64,000 nt of DNA from Naematelia aurantialba (lineage: Eukaryota > Basidiomycota > Tremellomycetes > Tremellales > Naemateliaceae). Below the pieces are notes generated by a model. The model was not told the DNA's origin. It saw only the letters and a program-made list of their open reading frames with translations, and did no database searches. Within the stretch, counting starts at the first letter, position 1. Each line of letters begins with the position of its first letter. The translations under genes and the position numbers were made by a program. The stretch is from NCBI GenBank assembly GCA_021527695.1, contig JAKFAO010000007.1:558001-622000 (forward strand), written 5' to 3'. Below, one piece after another: positions 56,194 through 64,000 of the stretch.

Positions 56194-57780
56194 ATGGAAA
56201 CGTCGGACGATGTGGATATGGATGATGCCGAGTGGTCTTACCAGACTCACTGGGCGTCGGCAAGTCTGGACCTCACAGCGCCGGGGCAGCGCTCAACCCT
56301 TGTAACGAGAACACCTGTACGACTTGAGGGTCCACTTGTTTACGTAGCTGATCTTGACTGCAGGTGCAAGACGTGCGATACCTTGCCGTAGACACCAATG
56401 TCTTGATCAGTCATTTCTCGCTGTTCAAACGACTGCATGATCATCTCGCACAGCCAGGCGGCAGCCTGGACCGCTTGATACTCCTGATCCCATACACCGT
56501 GATCAACGGTACGCTATATGCAGTGTAATCTCCCGCCCAACAAGCCGCTGACAACGAAGTAGAGCTTGACGGCTTGGGTTCGCGAGGCTCAGACGATGAG
56601 AGCCTCGGGCTCGCGGCTTGTACCGCCACAGCCTTTCTCCTCGCTGCTCGACGCGCACAAACAACCACCGACCGAATCGTGCTGCACTGTCAGCGCTGGT
56701 CGGAACGAAATGATCCCTCTGTCCGTGCCATTCTGTTTGGTTGGGCTGTTGAGTGCTAACATGGAGCAGTTGACCAAGCCCGACGACAGGATACTCGACT
56801 GCTGTCTGTACTTCCGATCGGAGTCGCTCGGCGTATCATTATGGACCGATGACCGTAACCTTGCGCTCTTGGCGGAAAGCAACGACGTGTCGACGATCCC
56901 TGGGCGCGGCATGACGATGGATCGGGTGCTTGAGCGTGCTATTGGACATACTGATAACGGGGCTGCGAGTAGGACCGGGACGGAATCGGGGATAGGAACA
57001 GGGCGAGGCGAACGTGCGGATGATGGTGGGATGGACGTGGAGGCTGATCTTCAAGCTATGCAAAACTTCCGACACGGTACGACCTTCAATACGACATCCA
57101 TGACACCGCCGACGGCGTCGGATGCGGCAACGGCAACGGCGGCTGCAACGACTATGAAACACGACTCTTCCAACGACACCCACGATGCCATGTTGATCGA
57201 CAAAGATGTAATAGTCCCAACGACGACTCCAGACTCGACGACATTCGACCCCTTAGCAGACATACCGCTTCCTTCTCGCATTTCAAGACGCACGCCCCGG
57301 CCTCCTCAAGCATTGCTCGACGATCTCGCCTCCGCATTTGCGCCCATAGCAGCCTCGCTCTCACTATCAACTTCATCGGTCTCGCCTATTCGCTCTTCCC
57401 AGCTCACGCGGAGGATCCTCGAAGCGCTGCTGGAGCTGGAAGTCCAGCTTGACAAGGCGCAGTCCAGCAATTCAGCCGCAGGCGGAGAAGGGACAACGGA
57501 ACGACACCGCCTCCTCCTTCGCGCAATCTCGGCGCTTCGCACAACCAGTGCCTTCATGCATGTAGACACAGCCGTACCCGCTTCAAAGACGATCTCCGCC
57601 CGCAGAGAGACTTCCGCGCTGCCCATTCGAGACAAGACGCCCACGAGGCGCCCTCGAACGGGAGAAGTGGCGGATGCTCTGCTGGTGCTTGCCGAAGTCT
57701 TGCCTCCGCTTGGATTGGCTGGTCCCGATTTGGTAACGGATCTAAATACCCTCGCAGAGCGGATAAGGCAGTCTCTTTAA
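56194..57780 (+). CDS. SWT1: SWT1-type PIN-domain endoribonuclease
   Basis: Swt1 is a nuclear PIN endonuclease that works at the nuclear pore in mRNP quality control. Four exons (56194-56316, 56364-56508, 56563-56720, 56770-57780) give 478 residues. The PIN domain begins RYLAVDTNVLISHFSLFKRL (Asp near 51), continues LLIPYTVINELDGLGSRG (acidic Glu/Asp near 90-92), TKPDDRILDCCLYF and VSLWTDDRNLALLAESNDV. All four acidic metal positions of the fold are present. The C-terminal half is a Thr/Ala-rich linker and a helical region (QALLDDLASAFAPIAASLSL, LLRAISALRTTSAF, EVADALLVLAEVLPPLGLAG) resembling the Swt1 C-terminal HEPN-like part. Start ATG 56194 gives METSDDVDMDD. It is shorter at the N-terminus than some fungal homologues. 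Confidence 0.85.
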
Positions 57781-58379
57781 GGCGTACGGCCAAACCAGGA
57801 CCATGTGGTCTCAGCGTCTGGTGCTCCTTTGTTCCCATTTAATGCCTGCTACGCACTAGTCTTGACCGTATCGTTTCTTGCTTGTACATATTGACACGCT
57901 ACCGTGGACCACATATACCTCGCACATCCATCTGTTCCTACAGCATTATTATACGCCAAGACTAGGTATATAAGACTTTTTATACCCACGGGCAGGGACG
58001 TCACGGTTTCAAATGAAACGAGCAACAAAAGATTCAACCAGAATGCACGCATCTCTGTCCTTTCCATTTCCAGTGAATGCATGCCGAATCAACAGCATTG
58101 TTGACAGTTTTACCATAAAAGTTCATGACAAAGGATGAGTGTAGTCCTCCCGGACACTTTTTGATTTCACACCCTTCGCAGGGCGCATGCTGACACTATG
58201 CAACAACACCTCTCAATGTCCCACCGCCCGGCGTCCACGCTCCACCGCCTGGTTCACCTCCATGCTCAACGTACAAATCCTCGAAGCCTCCTTGTTCCAT
58301 ACCCCACTCCCGCAATACCACTGCACCCCAATGCCCCACCTACGACTTCAATCCACAACCTTGAAACCCAGTTAGATGT
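57781..58379. other. Convergent intergenic region
   Basis: 599 bp between the ends of SWT1 and ILV2. AT-richer than average; no gene or repeat seen. Confidence 0.5.
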
Positions 58380-60891
58380 TTAAAGATTCCGAAGAGATGG
58401 GTGAAGCTACCGAATCATCAGCATTGTCACTTCATGGTCCCATCTGCCCGAGCAAATGGCTGGGACGAGCAAAGCAACTCACAATCTGCTCGTGTAGCGC
58501 CTTGCCCGCCGGCACCATAGGGTACACGTGCTCGCTCGACACGATACATTCCATGACGATGGGGCGCGTGCCGTCGTACTCGAGGAACTCTTTCATCTTG
58601 GCCGGCAGCTCGGCGATGCTCATGCACCGCAGAGCTTTGGCACCCATGGATTCTGAGAGCTTGACAAAGTCTGGGTTGTGCATCCGTGTGTGCGAGTAGC
58701 GGTTCTCGTAGAATAGATCTGGAGAGATGAGCTCAATCCCAAATCTAGGAAAGAGAATTGTCACAGCAAGAGAAAAGAGAGGAAGGAAGGAAACAAGGAA
58801 ACAAGGAAACAAGGAAGAAGGAAAAGACGAAGGAAGGAAAGAAGGAAGGAGACGCTATAGGAGAGAACAGAAACTCACCCTGCCACTGCTCGACCATGCC
58901 CTGGAACTCGTTGTTGAAAAGCAGCACCTTGACGCCGATGTTGTACTGATTTGCTGTAGCGAGCTCCATAGCCGTCATGGAGAAGGACGCATCGCCGTCA
59001 ATGTCCACCACGACCTTCTCTGGCGCGGCAACTTTTGCTCCGATGGCTGAGGGCAGGCCGAAACCCATCGTTCCCAAACCACCACTGGAGACCCACGATC
59101 GGGGCTCGGTCCAGCGGAAATACTGACACGCCCACATCTGGTGCTGTCCCACTCCGGTAGAGATGACAAAGTTGTTCTTGCCCATGGCCTCAGCCTGACG
59201 GTCAAGCTCACGCACGACCTCTTGTGGCTTGAGCTTCTCTCCAATCTGACTGGGGGTAAACGAGAATGGGTATTTCTCCTTGTTCGCCTTGCACCGTGCA
59301 ATCCACTGCGATCGGTCGATCGATTTGATCTGAGGCACAAGCTCGGCGAGCGAAGCGACCACATCGCCAAGAACAGGGACATTGGCCTCGACGATCTTGT
59401 TGATGTTCTTCGGCTGGATCTCAAAGTGGATGATACCGCCCTTACCCTCGAGAGCAGCTGCCTTTGCAGCGGGTGCGAAGGCTGCAGGAATCAGCACAAG
59501 GCGCGGTCTTTCGAGAGGGGTTAGACTCACTGTCGACTTTGCCAGTTATCCGGTCGTCGAATCGTGCGCCGAGAGCGATGACGACGTCGGCCTCTTGGAT
59601 TGCAAAGTTGGCATATGCCGCACCGTGCATCCCGATCATGTGTAGGGACTTCTCGTCTCGCTCATCAAATGCGCCCAGACCTTGCAGCGTAGTGGTGACG
59701 GGAATAGAGCCGATGTCCGCAAGCTGTTTCAGTAGCTTTGGGCCTTCTGGCGACGAAAGTACACCGTTCCCGGCATAGATGATCGGCCGCTTGGCCTGGT
59801 TGATCATGTTTGCTGCAGCAGAGATGAGGGAGCTCTCGCCTGGTTGAGGTCTTGAAGGCGTGGTAACGGGGTTGAGCGGGGATGAGGGGATGTATGGTGT
59901 AGATCCTGGTTGGATAGCTTTTGATGGGAGGGGAGTGCGGAGGATGGCGGCGGTGACGTCCTTTGGCAGGTCAACGAGGACCGGTCCTGGGCGGCCAGTC
60001 GTAGCGATCTTGAAAGCCTCGTTGATCCTCCGTGGGAGCTCGGTGATGTCTTTGACCATGACGTTCCATTTGGTGCAGCTGCGCGAGATACCGACCATGT
60101 CGGCCTCCTGGAACGCGTCGCTACCAATCAGGTTGGTCGCCACCTGCCCGCAAAACACGACCATAGGCACACCATCACTCAGCGCATCCTGCATTGGTGT
60201 GATGACGTTGGTTGCACCCGGGCCAGACGTGACAAGCACGACACCTGGCTTGCCAGACACGCGCGCGTACCCTTCAGCCATGTGCCCCGCGCCCTGCTCA
60301 TGTCTTGGTAGCACAAAGTGGAAATGGGGCGAATTGTGAATCGCGTCAAAGACCGGGAGGATGGCACCGCCAGGGTACCCGAAGACCTGCTTTACATCGT
60401 GTCGCAGCATCATCTCGTGGAAGATTTGTCCACCGGACATGCCAATAAATCTACCCCACGATCAGTATGGGAAGTTCGTGTAAAAGGATAGTGTAGGCTC
60501 ACGAGTAGTCGAGGCCATTCTTGACCTGCCTGTCCCCTTGTAGTGGATTTTCCGCGCCGGGAGTGCCAGCTGGAAGCGTTGACGGGGGTGGTTGGAAATG
60601 CCGTGCTGGTTCAGGTCGGAGAGCGGGGGCAGCGCTGGTGCTGGACGAGCTCTGGATCCTACGCACATGTGCCTGTACACGCGCTTTTCCCTCAAGCGTG
60701 ATCCCTCTGTCTCTTAGGACCCTGGGGTCGATCTTGACAGCTGGTGCATTCTGCGAAGACGAGGTGTGGACGGAACGTGGAGCAGAGGAGCGGTCGGTGG
60801 ATTTTGCCCGTCTTTGCAAGAGCCGGGTTTGCGATGCTGCCGAGGATGTTGAGGGGAAGGTGCGGAGCAGACGAGCGGGACGCGTGAGCAT
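58380..60891 (-). CDS. ILV2: Acetolactate synthase, catalytic subunit, mitochondrial
   Basis: First common enzyme of valine, leucine and isoleucine synthesis: condenses pyruvate with pyruvate or 2-oxobutyrate, using ThDP, FAD and Mg. Five exons (60503-60891, 59531-60450, 58879-59481, 58483-58718, 58380-58406) give 724 residues. A basic presequence (MLTRPARLLRTFPSTSSAAS, QRRAKS) directs it to mitochondria. FGYPGGAILPVFDAI and PRHEQGAGHMAEGYARVSG contain the catalytic Glu. The FAD domain follows, then GQHQMWACQYFRWTEPRSW. The ThDP-Mg motif is IDGDASFSMTAMELATANQY...NNEFQGMVEQWQG. The last exon is tiny and adds LHPSLRNL, matching the family end. Intron 58719-58878 is purine-repeat-rich on the plus strand (AAGGAAAC units). 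Divergent from the dehydrogenase gene at 61265. Confidence 0.97.
58770..58855. repeat. GGAA/GAAACAA repeat in ILV2 intron 3
   Basis: Purine run on the plus strand with four AAGGAAACA units and several GAAGGAA units. On the transcribed strand it is a long polypyrimidine stretch inside intron 58719-58878. Confidence 0.75.
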
Positions 60892-61264
60892 GGTGCTCTT
60901 TTGGTGATAACGGTAAGAATGATATGGGCACTCCAAAGCCCTTGGATGTTGAATTGTCGTCCAACAAAAGTCGACCTCGAGTCGACGAAAAAGCGAAGAT
61001 CTCCGCTCGGCGCTCGGGGCGGCTGGAAAAAACGTGGCGGAGTCTTCGGGAATATGATCATCAATGACTGTGGCACTATCTTGCACGTGCGGGGTGCTTG
61101 GCTGTGGCCCCTTGGAGCCCCGCGTTCACCGGATTACACCCGGCGCCGGGCCTCGGCAGTACTAGCACCAAGAACAAAGAGCGCCATGGACGGGGCTCTT
61201 GTCAACGGTGGAAGTGTCAATCTCGTCTTGAGTGGTGCTGTTGAGATTCTTGTCTAGTCGCGAT
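60892..61264. promoter_or_regulatory. Divergent promoter region of ILV2 and the polyol dehydrogenase
   Basis: 373 bp separates the two start codons, with a GC-rich stretch near 61130. No Gcn4-type TGACTC site is present that I can see. No specific element is assigned. Confidence 0.4.
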
Positions 61265-63224
61265 ATGGCGTCCGCACTCACCCAAGCGCCGACGGCGCAG
61301 CCGTTTCCGGCAGACTTCAAGCCACGAGACAACCCTGCGTTCATGCTCAATGGCAAGCTGGATACGAGCTACGTCGAGGTACGTCGAGCTGAGCAGATGC
61401 TGCTCGTACAAGTCTCCTATTCGACTAGTAGTCTGAATCTCGCTATAGCTCCCGGTCCCGGCGGTCGGTCCTGATGAAGTCCTGGTGGAGGTCAAGAAGA
61501 CGGTAAGTCGCTCAGTAGGGTGTGCGTGTCCACAGCCGACTGACTTTGCAGGGGATTTGTGGATCCGACGTGCATTGTGCGTGGTCCTCCAGCTCATGTT
61601 CTATGTATGAGGTCCTCTACTAAGCTGAGGTATGCCACAGTCTACAACACCGGACGCATGGGCCTTGTGTCGTGTGATAGTCCAATGTGCCTCGGCCACG
61701 AGTCGTCCGGCCTCATTGTCCAGCTTGGCGCTAACGTGGCTGCCCAGTCTGCGGCGGCCGCGGAAAAGGCGGCGCTGCTGTCAGGCAACACAGGCGCAAA
61801 GGGGACGAAGCAGGTGGTCGGGAAGCGGGCGCTTGAGGTCGGGACAAGAGTGGCACTGGAGCCCGGGGTGACATGCCGCATGTGTGTTGACTGCAAGGCG
61901 GGGCAGTATCAGGTGAGGCAACTCCTTCAAATTACCGGACCTACATGCAGTCCCCCTTTGCATCTTGTGCAATGGCTTTTGGAGGGAATAGACACGCGGA
62001 CAGACTGATGGCGCGGCGCATCAAGCCTCCGTGCGGGAGGGGCAGCTGACGAAGGCTAGATCTGCGAACACATGGCGTTCGCTGCCTATCCGCCTTTTGA
62101 CGGCACCCTCCAGAGGTACTACAAACTGTGCGCGCCTGCTTGTCTGACTGGCTGGGGAGGCTGACAGGGATACAGGCCAGCAGATCTGGTATATCCTTTG
62201 CCGGACAACGTCGAGCTAGTCCACGGGGCCATGATGGAGCCGCTATCGGTGGCCGTACACGCCATCGCCAATGTTGGCGGCATGCGCACAGGGTGGAACG
62301 TGCTTGTCATGGGCGCAGGGCCGGTCGGGCTGCTCGCAATGGCTGTGGCCAAGGGCCTTGGGGCGGGGAAGATTATCGCGGTGGATATCAATGTTGAACG
62401 ATTAGAGTTTGCGAGGAAATATGCTGCGACGCATATCTATGTTCCCGTGAGTCACAGTCCTCATCTCGACGGTCTTGTAAGCTCTTTCTCCCCTTGAGAC
62501 TCTTGACAAGTTTGGCATGCTGACCGTGGGGACTCGACAGATCAAGCCAGAGACGGACGAGCCCCGCCCGCAATATACCCTCAGAGCAGCACACGACCTG
62601 CTCCTCTCCACCCAGACGCCCGCTCGTGGCCCAGGTTCACTCGACCTCGTCATGGATGCGACCGGTGCGGAAGTGTGTGTGCAAATGGGCCTGAACGCTG
62701 TGAGGCCAGGGTGAGCTCTTCTTCGCACTATGCGGCGATATGACCTCATCGCGAATGACTGCGAACGCATGGAAGTGCATTCCAAGCTAATGAGTCGTAG
62801 TGGAACATATGTGCAGACCGGGTTCGGTTCGCCAGACATCCAAGTGCCCATGTTCAGGATCACGACAGAGGAGATCAAGCTGAAAGGAGGGTGGCGGTAC
62901 GGTATTGGTGATTAGTGAGTTGCCTATGACCTTCATCTACGGCCTGCCACCACTCGTCTCGACGTTCTTATAGGATCCGTCTCGCGCTGTTCATGAAAAG
63001 CCTTTGGTTTCTATCTCTTCTACTCCAGCCAACACGTATGGATAGCTGACGTACGCAGCCCCTTGGCGATCGACCTAGTCTCGCGCGGGCTGGTCGACCT
63101 TCGGCCGCTGCTCACGCATACCTTCAAGTTCAAAGACGCTGTGGAAGCATTTGACATCACCAAAGCCGGAAAGGACAAGGAGGGGAAGTTTGTCATCAAG
63201 TGTGTGATTGATGGCCCGGAGTGA
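61265..63224 (+). CDS. Zinc-dependent polyol dehydrogenase (sorbitol/xylitol/arabinitol type)
   Basis: Medium-chain dehydrogenases of this group interconvert polyols and ketoses with NAD. Nine exons: 61265-61378, 61449-61502, 61552-61576, 61641-61912, 62060-62127, 62176-62446, 62541-62710, 62801-62914, 63059-63224 (417 residues). Catalytic zinc ligands are in GICGSDVHFYNTG (Cys59) and LGHESSG (His84, Glu85). The structural zinc site is CRMCVDCKAGQYQIC. HGAMMEPLSVAVHA and the Rossmann motif GAGPVGLLAMAVAKGLG are followed by IIAVDIN, whose Asp favours NAD over NADP. GGWRYG near 355 is typical of the family. An Ala/Gly/Lys-rich insert of about 25 residues separates GHESSGLIVQLG from VGTRVALEPG. 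Exon 3 is 25 nt; its 3' junction was fixed by restoring VHFYNTGRMG. The exact polyol substrate cannot be told from sequence. Confidence 0.9.
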
Positions 63225-63284
63225 GCAGGAGTCGAGTTGGCAAGGGGGGACCCCGTTTGAGGGGAGGAACGAGTCGGCGAGCAG

Positions 63285-63342
63285 GTGGAGTAGTAATAGT
63301 AGTAGTAGTGGTGGTGGTGGTGGTGGGTGGGGGGGGGGCGCA
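63285..63342. repeat. AGTAGTA/GGTGGT triplet run and G-tract
   Basis: Just downstream of the dehydrogenase: GTAGTAATAGTAGTAGTAGT, then several GGTs and a G9 run. It is a microsatellite in the 3' flank. Confidence 0.85.
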
Positions 63343-63734
63343 GGCCCAGTCTAGCGTTATGCAATTCCAATCACCGTATGGCCCATCTTCCCCATTCTGT
63401 CCATAGCGCGACGCACTTCTACTCTCTCTGATGATTCCAACAAGTCGAGTGAGCCACGCCATGCCAATTGCATGGCATTCGCCACTGGCGCCACACTCAC
63501 TTGGCAGCCGCGCGGAAAAGATGGGGGTTTTCGTTTTACGCCGTTTGGTTCCTGGTGACCTCGAACCTCGGTCTCGTCTCGCTTTTCCAGTCAGTCGTCC
63601 ATCCAGGCCCGAGTACAAGTCACCGCACAAGCGCACGATAGAGAACAGCGCTCTGCAGCTGCTCTCGCGAGGCTTCCTCTTCTTCTCCCACCCATCGCCT
63701 ATAGCCAGCATCAGTAATTGCAGGGACAATAAGC

Positions 63735-64000
63735 ATGGCGTGAGTGATTTTTGTGTATTGTGTGCTGGGTCGCCTCGGTGTGCGCTGACAGATTCACGTT
63801 CAGGTCGTAAGTGGTTCCCATTTGTGGTTGGCTCTGCAACGGCTGGATTGGGGATGTCGGCATCGGATTGCCATTCGGACCATGAGGCTGTACTTTGTGG
63901 TTGTTGTTGCGTCTTGTCACAATTTAGACCTACTTCACACTTCACCCAGCACCCTTCGCCCTCCAACAAATATCGAAATGCACCCAGAGCATAGGGCGCA
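63735..64000 (+). CDS. Possible 5' end of another gene, running to or past the window edge
   Basis: A tentative start, ATG at 63735, follows a pyrimidine-rich leader and is interrupted by two introns with good signals: 63740-63791 (GTGAGT...CTGACAG) and 63807-63927 (GTAAGT...AATTTAG). Spliced, it reads MAFTFRSPTSHFTQ and stays open to a TAG at 63994, unless a further intron removes that stop. The evidence is only splice signals and start context. On the other strand a long open frame also covers this part, so the call is weak. Confidence 0.25.

Noticed and set aside
58770..58855. Purine-rich plus-strand ORF with Lys/Glu/Gly runs
   Set aside because: It is antisense to an ILV2 intron and consists of repeat translation.
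63196..63969. 257-codon minus-strand ORF at the right edge
   Set aside because: It includes a translated GGT/G-tract repeat and overlaps the dehydrogenase 3' end; no family features. A short stretch reading HGPNGNPMPTSPIQPLQSQP in another minus frame looked coding-like but could not be tied to a start or splice sites.

Overview
The window is nuclear DNA of a fungus, most likely a basidiomycete and probably a tremellomycete-type yeast. It is GC-rich and gene-dense. Its housekeeping genes are cut by many very short spliceosomal introns (35-60 nt is usual, about 95 modelled). The orthologues are typical of that group (RAD5, GCP2/SPC97, a YAP/PAP1-type bZIP, a SWI1-like ARID protein, AHA1, AIR1/2, cytosolic IleRS, SPF45, SWT1, ILV2, a polyol dehydrogenase). 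The lineage call is inference. The genes are not an operon or a pathway cluster; they are ordinary chromosomal neighbours. Gene models were built by hand from splice signals, reading-frame phase and family motifs. In every multi-exon model with a named family the exon lengths sum to a multiple of three.

Layout. 1-5.1 kb: 5' end of an unidentified gene (-), then RAD5 (+), separated by a promoter with two ACGCGT boxes and a CACGTG palindrome. 5.5-8.0 kb: two orphan genes (+). 8.5-9.4 kb: a coiled-coil orphan (-). 9.7-13.1 kb: gamma-tubulin complex component 2 (+), again with two ACGCGT boxes upstream. 13.4-13.8 kb: a small secreted protein (-). 13.8-16.1 kb: repeat-rich non-coding DNA. 16.1-18.4 kb: a YAP1-like bZIP factor (-). 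20.0-23.0 kb: a SWI1-like ARID subunit (+). 23.8-25.7 kb: AHA1 (+) with a membrane-segment-like tail. 26.5-28.0 kb: an unrecognised small protein (-) whose introns are full of simple repeats. 30.3-34.7 kb: a RasGEF with an N-terminal Ras-like P-loop domain (-). 36.2-36.9 kb: a putative mitochondrial membrane protein (+). 39.5-40.8 kb: a Cys-containing orphan (+). 41.8-44.4 kb: the AIR1/2 zinc-knuckle TRAMP subunit (-). 44.8-48.7 kb: isoleucyl-tRNA synthetase (+). 49.0-53.4 kb: a tandem array of a divergent orphan family, three intact copies and one truncated (-). 53.5-55.9 kb: splicing factor SPF45 (-). 56.2-57.8 kb: SWT1 PIN endoribonuclease (+). 58.4-60.9 kb: acetolactate synthase ILV2 (-). 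61.3-63.2 kb: a zinc-dependent polyol dehydrogenase (+). The right edge may hold the 5' end of another gene.

Most notable: the rapidly diverging orphan array at 49-53 kb; the GTPase-like/RasGEF fusion; a YAP1-like factor with only two cysteines in the whole protein; a possible tail-anchored AHA1; three GC-AG introns at conserved positions, one next to a 23-nt micro-exon; 35-nt introns; and paired MluI-box motifs upstream of both RAD5 and GCP2. No rRNA, tRNA, transposon or CRISPR array was recognised.
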